Source: Leptotrichia sp. oral taxon 215 str. W9775 (lineage in GTDB: Bacteria; Fusobacteriota; Fusobacteriia; Fusobacteriales; Leptotrichiaceae). Taken from it: a stretch of DNA of 64,000 bases. The DNA lies in the NCBI RefSeq assembly GCF_000469505.1, contig NZ_KI272824.1, positions 104,908 to 168,907 of the forward strand. Direction: 5' to 3'. This document shows positions 8,114-16,563 of this stretch, piece by piece; within the stretch, counting starts at the first letter, position 1; the number at the start of each line of letters is the position of its first letter. The notes below the pieces were generated by a model. That model was not told the DNA's origin. It saw only the letters and a list, made by a program, of their open reading frames with translations, and did no database searches. A program made the position numbers and the translations under genes.

Positions 8114-9043
8114 ATGAATAGGGATGAAGAGAAAATAACTTTAAAAAATGTAAAAATAAAAGAAACGGGAATTGATAGGGAAAATAACCTGTATATTAAG
8201 GAATTCCTTTCTTATCTTGCTTTTGAAAAGGGAAATTCCAGTAATACCATTGCAGGATATGAAAGAGATTTGAGAATATTTTCCGAATATGTAAATAAAA
8301 ATCTGACAGAAGTTACAGAAGAGGATATTTACGAATACATCAGGGAAATAAACGATAAATTGAAGAAAAATTCTGTATTGAGGAAAGTTGCAACAATTAG
8401 AAATTTTTATAAATTCTGTTATCTTAATAAAATTGTTAAGGAAGATCCCACAGGTATGATAAAATCCATGAAAAGGGAAAAACGTCTACCGGAGGTTCTT
8501 TCGCTTGAAGAAGTTAAGAAAATAATAGATAACTGTAAGCATACACCTGGTGGAATGAGGGACAGGCTTATTATTAAATTTTTAATAGCAACAGGAGCAA
8601 GAATTTCTGAAATTTTAAACTTAAAAATCAGTGATGTGGAAAACCAGAACTATGAATTTATAAAAGTTCTTGGGAAAGGTTCGAAATACCGGGTTATACC
8701 AATTTATGACAGTCTGGAAAAGGAAATAAAGGAGTTTATAAATGATTACAGGCCTGAACTGAAAGGGGCATCTGAAACATTTAATTTATTTCCTGGAACA
8801 AGACGTGAGAATTTTTGGAAAAGATTGAAGGTTATTGCAAAAAATGCAGGAATTGAAAAAAATATTTATCCACATATATTCAGGCATTCGTTAGCAACGG
8901 TACTTTTAAGTAACGGGGCAGATATAAGAATAGTGCAGGAAATACTTGGTCATTCTAATATAAGTACTACAGAAATATATACTCATGTGGAAAAATCAAA
9001 GCTGAAAAATATTTATAATAATATAAAATTGGGAGATGAATAA
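8114..9043 (+). CDS. Tyrosine recombinase, XerC/XerD type
   Basis: Site-specific recombinase, most likely for chromosome dimer resolution at dif. It has an N-terminal SAM-like DNA-binding domain (about residues 25-115) and a catalytic domain with all six active residues: Arg163 (GARISEIL), Lys188, His254 and Arg257 (HIFRH), His280 (LGHSNI) and nucleophile Tyr289. The length (309 residues) and the position after recN favour a housekeeping Xer protein rather than an integrase. XerC and XerD cannot be separated from sequence alone, so no symbol is given. No dif site was recognised in the window. Confidence 0.88.
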   Translation: MNRDEEKITLKNVKIKETGIDRENNLYIKEFLSYLAFEKGNSSNTIAGYERDLRIFSEYVNKNLTEVTEEDIYEYIREINDKLKKNSVLRKVATIRNFYKFCYLNKIVKEDPTGMIKSMKREKRLPEVLSLEEVKKIIDNCKHTPGGMRDRLIIKFLIATGARISEILNLKISDVENQNYEFIKVLGKGSKYRVIPIYDSLEKEIKEFINDYRPELKGASETFNLFPGTRRENFWKRLKVIAKNAGIEKNIYPHIFRHSLATVLLSNGADIRIVQEILGHSNISTTEIYTHVEKSKLKNIYNNIKLGDE

Positions 9044-9111
9044 ACACATAATAAAAATCTTACTAAATAAATCAAAGTTAATAATTATAGAAAAATAAAT
9101 CAGGAGGAAAA

Positions 9112-9534
9112 ATGTACTTTAAAAAAACCGAAAATGCAAGTGAAGGTAAAGATAGGCTCGTTTTACTTATAAGTACAATCATAGGATATTTTGCTGTTTT
9201 TACATTAAAAAAAGCAGATGTCATTAATTCATATATAGGAGCGATTGTATTAATTTTCCTATATATGTATCTGGATTTTAATATAACTAATATATTTTTT
9301 ACGAGTAAAAGAACGACTTTTAAAATATATATATTTATGGTACTTGAAATAATGCATTTTTTCATGATGGCTTTTACCTTAAAAAATATTTTTGTATATT
9401 TTGTTGGATTGGGGATTTTAACATATTTAATAACAATAGATGAAGGAAAAGTTGAACTTAAGAAAATATACCAGTTTGTAGGGCTATATACATTAATAAA
9501 AGTGATTTTTGTATTAACATGGATAGTTTTTTAA
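9112..9534 (+). CDS. Integral membrane protein, unknown function
   Basis: A 140-residue protein with about four hydrophobic segments (near residues 17-33, 39-55, 70-92 and 94-108, plus a C-terminal one at 122-140), joined by short loops. No catalytic motif or known family was recognised. The ATG at 9112 follows a strong AGGAGG ribosome site. It is read in the same direction as the Xer gene and the YueI-like gene, with no obvious terminator between them, so it may belong to the same transcript. Confidence 0.7.
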   Translation: MYFKKTENASEGKDRLVLLISTIIGYFAVFTLKKADVINSYIGAIVLIFLYMYLDFNITNIFFTSKRTTFKIYIFMVLEIMHFFMMAFTLKNIFVYFVGLGILTYLITIDEGKVELKKIYQFVGLYTLIKVIFVLTWIVF

Positions 9535-9595
9535 AATTACCTATTTAAAAATATTCAAATTTATGATAAAATCTCTTTTGTGAATGGAGACAAAA

Positions 9596-10189
9596 ATGGA
9601 TAATAAAGATAATAAAAAAGTAAATGTAGATGTAATGAAAAACATAGAAAAAATAAAAGATAGGGCGTTGGCAACTACAATTGAAAGAAACAGTTTTTTA
9701 GGGGAATATAAAGAAAGAGTACTTGCGGCACTTACCTTTGATGAAATAGAAGAAAAAGGAACATATAACGAGATAGAAAAAGCACTTGAAGATAAAGAGG
9801 CAAAAAAAATGATAGTATCTAGGGAAGCAGATTTTAAGTGTATAAAAAAATATCTTGATATGGCAAAAAGTAAACATGTATCATGTAAAATGATAGATAA
9901 TCTTTTAAATACAGGTGAAGTATGTCTAGTAGTGGCTTCAGATGATGCATTGAGCCACCCGGTAGAAAATCCGATTGTAGAATCAAAACTTGAAAAAATA
10001 AGGGAGAAAAATTTACCGGATATATATTATAAGGCAATGGGAAATAAAATATGCAAATTCCATTCAGATATAATAGAGAAGGAAATACCCGAATATATAA
10101 ATTATTATGGAAAAATAGAATTTATGGACAGTCTCTTCGGAACAAAATGTCCTATATGTCAAAAATTAGGAGGAAAAAAACGTGGTTGA
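9596..10189 (+). CDS. YueI-like protein (DUF1694) with C-terminal CxxC
   Basis: Resembles the YueI/DUF1694 family: conserved AALTFDEIEEKGTYNEIEKAL opening, READFKCIKKYLDMAK helix and CLVVASDDAL segment, like the small cytosolic YueI protein of Bacillus, whose function is unknown. Unlike the core family, it continues with about 60 extra residues ending in a CPICQ pair (CxxC) and a basic tail, possibly metal-binding. The start at 9596 is preferred over the ATG at 9584 because GGAGA lies 5 nt before it. The stop overlaps the murA GTG start by 8 nt, so it is coupled to murA translation. Confidence 0.65.
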   Translation: MDNKDNKKVNVDVMKNIEKIKDRALATTIERNSFLGEYKERVLAALTFDEIEEKGTYNEIEKALEDKEAKKMIVSREADFKCIKKYLDMAKSKHVSCKMIDNLLNTGEVCLVVASDDALSHPVENPIVESKLEKIREKNLPDIYYKAMGNKICKFHSDIIEKEIPEYINYYGKIEFMDSLFGTKCPICQKLGGKKRG

Positions 10190-11450
10190 TGGATTTAAAA
10201 TTAAAGGAAAAACACCTTTGAATGGAGTAATAAGAGTAAGTGGAGCTAAAAATGCGGCTCTTCCAATAATAATAGCAACATTAGTTTCAAAAGGGGAATA
10301 TACATTAAAAAATGTGCCCAACCTTAGAGATATAAGAATATTAATGAAACTTCTTGAAGATTTAGGAATGGAAACTCAGAAACTGGATGACTCTACGTAT
10401 AAAATAGTAAATAATGGATTTAAAAGAAATGAAGCAAGTTATGAAATAGTTAAACAAATGAGGGCTTCTTTTCTTGTAATGGGTCCTATGATTGCAAATC
10501 TTGAAGAATCAGTTGTTTCACTTCCTGGAGGATGTGCAATAGGTTCAAGACCGGTAGATTTACATATAAAGGGATTTGAAGCTTTAGGAGCTGAAATAAC
10601 AAGAGTTCACGGATATATCCATGCAAAATCTGATAAACTTAAAGGTGCTGAGATACCTTTAGGATTCCCAAGTGTAGGAGCTACACAGAACCTAATGATG
10701 GCGGCAGTTAAAATTCCTGGAAAAACTGTTATTTCAAATGCGGCAAGAGAACCTGAAATTGTAGATTTAGGAAATTTCCTGAATAAAATGGGTGCAAAAA
10801 TAACAGGACTTGGAACACCTAATATTGAAATAGAAGGTGTTGAAGAATTACATGGAGTAGAGTATTCAATAATGCCTGATAGAATTGAAGCGGGAACTTA
10901 TGTAATAGCTTCGTTGATTACTGAAGGGGATTTAAAAATAGAAAATGCAAATTTAGATGATTTAGGAGTATTCAAATCAGAGCTGGAATCAATGGGAGTA
11001 AAATTTGAACAGGAAGGAAATATTCTATCAGTAATAGGAAACCTTAAAGAATTGAAACCTTCAAAAATAAGAACAATGCCTCATCCAGGTTTCCCAACAG
11101 ATATGCAGCCTCAGATGATGCTTCTTCAGACACTTGTAAATGGTTCAAGTTCAATGGAGGAAACTGTATTTGAAAATAGATTTATGCATGTACCTGAATT
11201 TAACAGAATGGGAGCAGACATAATAATAAGACATGGAGTTGCCATGATAAATGGTGGATTACCGTTAACAGGTGCAGAAGTTATGTCTTCAGACTTGAGG
11301 GCAGGAGCAGCACTGGTATTGGCAGGACTTGCAGCTGATGGAGAAACAACTCTTAATAGAGTATATCACATAGACCGTGGATACGATAAGCTTGAAGAAA
11401 AACTTAATGGTGTAGGTGCTGACATAAGAAGAGTTAAGTTGGATATTTAG
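10182..11450 (+). CDS. murA: UDP-N-acetylglucosamine 1-carboxyvinyltransferase
   Basis: First committed step of peptidoglycan synthesis: transfers enolpyruvate from PEP to UDP-GlcNAc in the cytoplasm. The 422-residue EPT-fold protein has the KNAALP substrate loop (Lys23-Asn24) and the catalytic Cys118 in SLPGGCAIGSRP. Cys rather than Asp at this position implies fosfomycin sensitivity of the usual type, by family knowledge. The start is GTG, with AGGAGG 8 nt upstream inside the end of the preceding gene. A strong terminator follows. Confidence 0.96.
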   Translation: MVDGFKIKGKTPLNGVIRVSGAKNAALPIIIATLVSKGEYTLKNVPNLRDIRILMKLLEDLGMETQKLDDSTYKIVNNGFKRNEASYEIVKQMRASFLVMGPMIANLEESVVSLPGGCAIGSRPVDLHIKGFEALGAEITRVHGYIHAKSDKLKGAEIPLGFPSVGATQNLMMAAVKIPGKTVISNAAREPEIVDLGNFLNKMGAKITGLGTPNIEIEGVEELHGVEYSIMPDRIEAGTYVIASLITEGDLKIENANLDDLGVFKSELESMGVKFEQEGNILSVIGNLKELKPSKIRTMPHPGFPTDMQPQMMLLQTLVNGSSSMEETVFENRFMHVPEFNRMGADIIIRHGVAMINGGLPLTGAEVMSSDLRAGAALVLAGLAADGETTLNRVYHIDRGYDKLEEKLNGVGADIRRVKLDI

Positions 11451-11477
11451 TGAAAAAGTAATAGTTTATACAATAAG

Positions 11478-11528
11478 AAAAAGCCCTAATTATACTGGCC
11501 TTATGGTTTAGTATATTTTGGGCTTTTT
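11478..11528. terminator. Bidirectional terminator between murA and the pyroglutamate operon
   Basis: AAAAAGCCC ... GGGCTTTTT inverted repeat with a 33-nt loop region. A- and T-runs on either side allow termination in both directions between the convergent genes. Confidence 0.75.
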
Positions 11529-11550
11529 GTTTATAATCAAGTTAACTCAT

Positions 11551-12003
11551 TTATTTTTGAGGAGTATAAAAATTAAGAAAATCATTATCTTTAATTTTTT
11601 CACCTAAAGTATCTTTAAGTTCAGGATTATTAAGATTATATACATAGACATAAGCTTTGTCAGCTTTTTTATAATCACTGTCATATATATCAAGAAGAAG
11701 TCTGTCATAATGATTTTTTTCAACATTTTCTCCATAATATCCTTCCATTTCATCCATATCCTTAAATACTTTATCTAAATCTGAAGACTTGTCAGAAAGT
11801 TCATATAGCTCTCCTATTGTAAAATCTTCAGGTTTTCCTTCTAAATTCTGATCAGATAAAATTAAGGCAGGATATTTTTGATTTGTAAGAGTAAAATTAT
11901 TTCCTTTTACATAAAATAATCCCTTATATTCAGCAATTCCTTCAAGATAATGATGATTAAAACATCCCTTTCTTAAAGAACCGTATACAAACAATTTTGT
12001 CAT
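11551..12003 (-). CDS. Gamma-glutamylcyclotransferase-like (GGCT/AIG2) protein
   Basis: Small cytosolic protein of the GGCT fold, which in characterised members releases 5-oxoproline from gamma-glutamyl amides. The N-terminal substrate-binding signature VYGSLRKG is clear, and a Glu in DEMEGY is placed like the catalytic glutamate. At 150 residues it is typical. It is the last gene of a minus-strand set with the pyroglutamyl peptidase and two permease-like proteins, which strengthens the 5-oxoproline link. The exact substrate is unknown. Confidence 0.8.
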   Translation of the reverse strand: MTKLFVYGSLRKGCFNHHYLEGIAEYKGLFYVKGNNFTLTNQKYPALILSDQNLEGKPEDFTIGELYELSDKSSDLDKVFKDMDEMEGYYGENVEKNHYDRLLLDIYDSDYKKADKAYVYVYNLNNPELKDTLGEKIKDNDFLNFYTPQK

Positions 12004-12045
12004 TTTATTCTCCCAGTTTATAATGTAAAGTCAGTATGTTAGAAA

Positions 12046-12687
12046 CTAACATACTGTTCCTCCAACTTCCTTAATATCTTCATCATTTTTAACAATTGCT
12101 TCAATAGCGGCAGTAAGTCCTTTCACTATTGTGCTTAATTCCATTGAAGGTGTGTTTCTTTTATCCACAACCTGTTCAGGTAAGAATGGAATGTGAATAA
12201 ATCCTGATTTTTTACCTTTATATTTTTTTTCAATAAGATACAGAACACCATATAAAACATGGTTACATACAAAAGTTCCGGCAGTGTAGGAAACAGAAGC
12301 AGGAATATTGTTTTTCTGTACATTTTGAACCATAGCCTTTACAGGCAGTTTAACTAAATAAGCATTTTCTCCATCAGGAAAAATAGGTTCATCTATAGTC
12401 TGATTTCCTTCATTGTCAGGAATACGGAAGTCATCAAGATTGATTCCGACACGTTCGATTGAAATATCAAATCTTCCTCCTGCCTGACCAATTGAAAGAA
12501 TAACATCAGGATTATGTTCATTTATAGCTTCTTCTATTTTTTCCAGAGATTTTTTTCTAACTGTAGGTATTTCCAGTTTGATAATTTCTGCCCCTGCAAT
12601 ATTATCAGGAAGTCTTTTTACTGATTCAATAGCAGGATTTATAGGTTCCCCTCCAAAAGGATCAAAACCTGTAACAAGTATTTTCAT
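12046..12687 (-). CDS. pcp: Pyrrolidone-carboxylate peptidase
   Basis: Cysteine peptidase (family C15) that removes N-terminal pyroglutamate from peptides. The catalytic triad is visible: Glu78 (SIERVG), Cys141 (TFVCNHVLYG) and His165 (GFIHIPF), with the spacing of characterised Bacillus Pcp. The GFDPFGGEPINP substrate loop is intact. The 213-residue length is normal. It lies 23 nt downstream of the DUF979 permease gene and 42 nt upstream of the GGCT-like gene, so all are probably cotranscribed. Confidence 0.95.
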   Translation of the reverse strand: MKILVTGFDPFGGEPINPAIESVKRLPDNIAGAEIIKLEIPTVRKKSLEKIEEAINEHNPDVILSIGQAGGRFDISIERVGINLDDFRIPDNEGNQTIDEPIFPDGENAYLVKLPVKAMVQNVQKNNIPASVSYTAGTFVCNHVLYGVLYLIEKKYKGKKSGFIHIPFLPEQVVDKRNTPSMELSTIVKGLTAAIEAIVKNDEDIKEVGGTVC

Positions 12688-12710
12688 AATATTTCCTTTC
12701 TTGGCTACAG

Positions 12711-13649
12711 TTATGCTTTAAATAACAGTATCATAAGTATAATGTGTATAACCAGCATTGTAAGTCCCATAGGTAACTGGGTTTTAATAATTCTGTTTTT
12801 ATCCTTAATTTCAAGGATGGAAGCAGGAACAATATTGAAGTTTGCAGCCATAGGAGTCATAAGAGTTCCACAGTAACCTGCAGTCATTCCTAATGCACCG
12901 ATAGCGGCAGGATTTCCTCCATGTTTTAATATGAACGGAACTCCAATACCAACAGTTATTACTGAGAATGCCGCAAATGCATTTCCCATAATCATAGTAA
13001 ATAATGCCATACCAATTGCATAAATAATAATTCCTACAACAATGTTACCTGAAGGCACTACTGATGAAATGCTTTGAGCGATTACCTTTCCAACTCCGGC
13101 TTTTGTAAAGACAGCCCCTAGAGCCGCAAGAAGCTGAGGTAAAAGAGCAGTTGCTCCAATTTGCATTAATAATCTTGAAGTATCTTCAGATGTTTCGCTG
13201 AACTTAGGTTTTATAATAAGTGAAGCCACAAGAAGTGCTATTAATGCTCCTCCACCTATACCAACTGCTGATGGAATAGTAACTTTTCCAATTTTAAATT
13301 GTAATATAAGGAAAGCTGAAATTCCAATTAATGCAGCAGGAATAAATATTTTATTTTTAAATTTTTCACTTTGAGCTACTTTAAATTCGTGTGCAACTTC
13401 CTTAAATGTACCTACCTGTAACTGATTTGTTACGGTAATTAATCCTAAAACTACAAGTAGTCCACCTGTAACCGCATATGGGATAGTTTTTCCAAGAATA
13501 AATATAACCCCTAAAATAAACCAGAATAAAAATGTTCCGATTTTTGCTTTTTCATTTTTTAGTCCCCTTATTGCCACGCTAATGCTGACAAGTCCACAAA
13601 GGATATAAATAATTTCTGTTAAATTTGTAAAAAAAGCTTTTAAGTCCAT
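12711..13649 (-). CDS. DUF979 family membrane protein (permease partner)
   Basis: A 312-residue polytopic membrane protein with about nine hydrophobic segments and a conserved GMTAGYCGTLMTPMAANFNIVP stretch, a transporter-like loop. It matches the DUF979 family by pattern; such genes usually stand next to DUF969 and pcp. The start codon overlaps the DUF969 stop by one base (TAATG), so the two are coupled and probably form one two-part transporter. Uptake or export of 5-oxoproline or pyroglutamyl peptides is inferred from the neighbours only. Confidence 0.75.
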   Translation of the reverse strand: MDLKAFFTNLTEIIYILCGLVSISVAIRGLKNEKAKIGTFLFWFILGVIFILGKTIPYAVTGGLLVVLGLITVTNQLQVGTFKEVAHEFKVAQSEKFKNKIFIPAALIGISAFLILQFKIGKVTIPSAVGIGGGALIALLVASLIIKPKFSETSEDTSRLLMQIGATALLPQLLAALGAVFTKAGVGKVIAQSISSVVPSGNIVVGIIIYAIGMALFTMIMGNAFAAFSVITVGIGVPFILKHGGNPAAIGALGMTAGYCGTLMTPMAANFNIVPASILEIKDKNRIIKTQLPMGLTMLVIHIILMILLFKA

Positions 13650-14329
13650 TATTTATTACCTCCTTTATTTGACATGATTTTTTTGTCGTAGATATATGCC
13701 TGAGCAATAGTAAGTATTATGGCAACAATTCCCATTGGAATTGAAAATAACGAAAGATCCTTAAGCGAAACATTATATCCACTTTCCTGTAGAGTTCCCT
13801 GAATTAGAAGCAGTCCAGATGCTCCTATAAAAATATTCTGAGCAAAGAAGTTACCGTAGTTTTCAATAGCGGCACTTAGACTTTTCAGATCTTCAGTTTC
13901 TTTTTCAGTTAACTCATTCTGCTTGTGAGATTTTGCAGCAGCTTCAGCCATTGGGAAAATAAGAGGTCTGATAAACTGTATGTGTCCACCTATTCTGATT
14001 GACAAGGCACTGGCAACAGAACGGATAATCATGTAAAGTCCTAAAATTTTACCTGCAGTGGCATTTTTAAGATTCCCGATTAATGTTGCACTTCTTTCCC
14101 TTAACCCGTATCTTTCAAGCACTGCAATAACTGGAAGGCTGATTAGGAAAATAGACATAAGTCTGTTGTCCACAAAAGCTTTACCAATAATTTCAAGGAT
14201 ACTTAAAATATCCATTTTTGCTGCAAGTCCTGTAGCAATCCCGGCGGTAAGAACAACAGCAAGAACGTCCAGTTTCAGAGAGAAACCAACAACGATAATG
14301 ACGATACCGATTAGTATCATAAAATTCAT
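13649..14329 (-). CDS. DUF969 family membrane protein (permease partner)
   Basis: A 226-residue polytopic membrane protein with hydrophobic segments near residues 2-40, 55-70, 90-115 and 150-215, and a conserved RIGGHIQFIRPLIFPMAEAA segment. It fits the DUF969 family, partner of DUF979. The ATG follows AGGAGGAAT. First of the four pyroglutamate-module genes; about 100 nt separate it from the HTH gene upstream. Its transport role is inferred from the pairing with DUF979 and from pcp next door. Confidence 0.75.
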   Translation of the reverse strand: MNFMILIGIVIIVVGFSLKLDVLAVVLTAGIATGLAAKMDILSILEIIGKAFVDNRLMSIFLISLPVIAVLERYGLRERSATLIGNLKNATAGKILGLYMIIRSVASALSIRIGGHIQFIRPLIFPMAEAAAKSHKQNELTEKETEDLKSLSAAIENYGNFFAQNIFIGASGLLLIQGTLQESGYNVSLKDLSLFSIPMGIVAIILTIAQAYIYDKKIMSNKGGNK

Positions 14330-14435
14330 AAATATTCCTCCTTAATTTAGAATTTATATTATATATTTTACACTTAAAATATCATAAATGCAATAGATAG
14401 AATAAAAATTTTAAAAAAATTTGAAACTTTATTTT

Positions 14436-15047
14436 CTATCTTTTAAAAATATTCAATGATTTCTTGTTATTATCGGTTCTTTTTAAAATTTCTTCAAGTT
14501 TTTCATCCAATTGTGATACTCTGTCTTCTATAGTTTCAAGTTTTGATTTGTTTTCAGATACAGATAGAAGTTTTTCATCAAAATGATTTTTTATATTTTC
14601 ATAATATTCATCATCAGAAGAAAAATATTTTTCCAGTCTATTTTCAAGATTGTCAATTTTAGTTTCAATATTTTGAATTCTTTCAGAAATATCTTCTGAA
14701 AAGTGTTGAAATTTCTGAGATAAAATTTCATTAGATTTATTTATATCCATTCTGAAGTCAATAAGAGCCTTTTCTATTGAGGAAAGACGTTTACGTAGAA
14801 AACCGTAATCAAAATTTTTCAGTATTTCATTGGAACTTTTTATTAATTCCAGATATTCCGCTATTTCACTGAAATCAAATTTTTCAGATTTTGATTTAGA
14901 AGCTTTCTGACTATTTGAAAATTCTTTTACAATGTAAATTTTATTTCCTTCCTTTACAGTTTTTAGAAGTCCCTTTTCTATACGGTTGTAAATAGTCTGT
15001 CTTGATACATTATGACTCTTCATATATTCCTTTATTGACACTTTCAA
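14436..15047 (-). CDS. HTH-domain protein with long coiled coil
   Basis: The N-terminus (KVSIKEYMKSHNVSRQTIYN, then RIEKGLL) is a helix-turn-helix of the excisionase/MerR-like sort. The rest (about residues 55-195) is predicted coiled coil (SERIQNIETKIDNLENRLEKY, SQLDEKLEEILKR). The start is taken as TTG at 15047, placed after AAGAGGTGA; reading further upstream would add 64 residues of unlikely composition and run through the promoter. Product: 203 residues. It may be a DNA-binding regulator or a scaffold protein. It sits upstream of the DUF969 operon and is divergent from the phosphatase gene. No known family was recognised. Confidence 0.6.
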   Translation of the reverse strand: MKVSIKEYMKSHNVSRQTIYNRIEKGLLKTVKEGNKIYIVKEFSNSQKASKSKSEKFDFSEIAEYLELIKSSNEILKNFDYGFLRKRLSSIEKALIDFRMDINKSNEILSQKFQHFSEDISERIQNIETKIDNLENRLEKYFSSDDEYYENIKNHFDEKLLSVSENKSKLETIEDRVSQLDEKLEEILKRTDNNKKSLNIFKR

Positions 15048-15068
15048 TACAATCACCTCTTGTTTAGT

Positions 15069-15097
15069 ATTATATATAAAAATCCAGGGATAGTAAA
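15069..15097 (-). promoter_or_regulatory. Promoter for the HTH/coiled-coil gene
   Basis: On the minus strand: TTTACT, 17-nt spacer, TATAAT. It lies about 22 nt upstream of the TTG start at 15047, which supports that start. Confidence 0.6.
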
Positions 15098-15128
15098 GAA
15101 AATTTTTGAAAAAACTGTATAAATTTGA

Positions 15129-15157
15129 TTGACAATGGAAGTCAAAAAAGGTAGAAT
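15129..15157 (+). promoter_or_regulatory. Promoter for the phosphatase-rimM-trmD run
   Basis: TTGACA, 17-nt spacer, TAGAAT: near-consensus sigma-70 promoter, about 24 nt before the AAAGGTG ribosome site of the phosphatase gene and divergent from the HTH gene promoter. Confidence 0.7.
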
Positions 15158-15187
15158 TTAAGCAATAAAATGAAAAGGTGAATAAAT

Positions 15188-15937
15188 TTGAAGATAGAAA
15201 AGATAAATGAAAATGACTATGAGAGAATATTTCTAACAAGTGATATACATGGTCATTATTTAATGTTTAAGGATCTGCTGGATAAAATAAAGCTTACAAA
15301 GAAGGATTTGCTTATTATATTGGGGGATTCGTGTGACAGGGGATTCAAGACATATGAACTGTATAAAAAATACTATGATTTAGAAAAAGAAGGGTATAAT
15401 ATAAAGCATCTGAGGGGAAATCATGAGGATATGCTTATAAAGGCAATGGAATCAGGAGATAATGAACACTGGTACCGTAATGGTGGGGAGAAAACTCAGA
15501 AATCCTTTTACAATAATTCAGAAAGTAAAGATACATTAACTTTTGAAGAATGGCTGGAACATGAAGGGATAAAAAGTGTAAAATGGTTTGTAGAATGGCT
15601 TGACAGAATTCCCATAATGATTTCAGGCAAGAAAAACTTATTTGTCCATGCGGCATTTGACACTACTAAAAGTGAAGATGAGCAGGAACATAGATTTCTT
15701 ATATGGGACAGAAATGACTTCTGGACGAATAACAAGACAGGAAAGGCGATATATTTCGGTCATACTCCCAGCAAGGACGGTAAGATAAGACATTATGTAA
15801 ATGATGTACACTGTATTGATACAGGATCATATAAAAATGGAATTATAGCCTGTGTGGAACTTAAAACAGCAAAAGAAATATATATTAAGGATAAGGAAAA
15901 TAAAAAAGCTAAAGGAAAGGAAAATTCTGAAGACTAA
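15188..15937 (+). CDS. PPP-family metallophosphatase (Ser/Thr phosphatase/ApaH-like)
   Basis: Dimetal phosphoesterase of the PPP superfamily. Motifs in order: SDIHGHY (residues 18-24), GDSCDRG, RGNHEDM, FVHAAF and FGHTPS. These fit bacterial PrpA/PrpE-like protein phosphatases or ApaH-like dinucleotide hydrolases; the substrate cannot be told. The start is TTG at 15188 with AAAGGTG 7 nt upstream. A highly charged lysine-rich tail ends the 249-residue protein. The stop overlaps the next ATG by one base (TAATG), so it is coupled to the methyltransferase gene. Confidence 0.85.
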   Translation: MKIEKINENDYERIFLTSDIHGHYLMFKDLLDKIKLTKKDLLIILGDSCDRGFKTYELYKKYYDLEKEGYNIKHLRGNHEDMLIKAMESGDNEHWYRNGGEKTQKSFYNNSESKDTLTFEEWLEHEGIKSVKWFVEWLDRIPIMISGKKNLFVHAAFDTTKSEDEQEHRFLIWDRNDFWTNNKTGKAIYFGHTPSKDGKIRHYVNDVHCIDTGSYKNGIIACVELKTAKEIYIKDKENKKAKGKENSED

Positions 15938-16500
15938 TGAGAGATAACATTTACGTTGGACTTGTACACTATCCTGTTTATAACAGAAATAGTGATGTTG
16001 TGGCGACATCTGTCACAAACTTTGATATTCATGATATATCAAGAACATGCAGAACATATGATATAAAAAAATATTTTATAATAACTCCTGTGGATGCCCA
16101 GCAGGAACTTACAAACAGAATAATTAACTATTGGACTGAAGGGGACGGGATAGAATTTAATAAAAACAGGAAGGAAGCCTTTGAAAATACAGATTTATCA
16201 GATTCAGTGGAATCAGCAGTAGCTGCAATAGCTGAAATTGAAGGAAAAACTCCTAAAGTAATAACAACGTCAGCTAAAATATTTCCAAATACAGTGTCAT
16301 ATGATGCTCTTGGAAAAGAAATGGTAGAGGATGAAACTCCTTATCTTATACTGTTTGGTACAGGTTGGGGACTGACAAATGACATAATGGATATGTCGTA
16401 TAAAATTCTGGAACCGGTGAGAGGAAAAACAAAATATAACCACCTATCTGTAAGAAGTGCTGTGTCAATAATACTTGATAGACTTTTAGGAGAAAATTAG
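15937..16500 (+). CDS. SPOUT-like SAM-dependent RNA methyltransferase
   Basis: A 187-residue protein resembling the small RNA methyltransferase family found beside trmD in Fusobacteria and Aquificae. Visible features: GLVHYPVYNRNSDVVATSVTNF near the N-terminus, the FIITPVDAQQELTNRI segment, and a C-terminal knot-like LILFGTGWGLTN with NHLSVRSAVSIILDRLL, which matches the cofactor loop of SPOUT enzymes. Target RNA unknown. It starts one base inside the phosphatase stop codon and precedes the rimM-trmD pair. Confidence 0.75.
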   Translation: MRDNIYVGLVHYPVYNRNSDVVATSVTNFDIHDISRTCRTYDIKKYFIITPVDAQQELTNRIINYWTEGDGIEFNKNRKEAFENTDLSDSVESAVAAIAEIEGKTPKVITTSAKIFPNTVSYDALGKEMVEDETPYLILFGTGWGLTNDIMDMSYKILEPVRGKTKYNHLSVRSAVSIILDRLLGEN

Positions 16501-16563
16501 AAGGAAAACTTAGTGGAAAATATTAAATAAAGAACTGTTATTTAAAAACTAATCAGAAAAATT

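Noticed and set aside
8114..9043. Phage or transposon integrase
   Set aside because: Housekeeping size and context (after recN, before murA), and no neighbouring mobile genes or attachment repeats.
14436..15239. Full-length reading of the minus-strand frame to an ATG at 15239
   Set aside because: The extra 64 N-terminal residues are Phe/Ser-rich and cover the promoter and ribosome site of the gene. TTG at 15047 with AAGAGGTGA is a better start.
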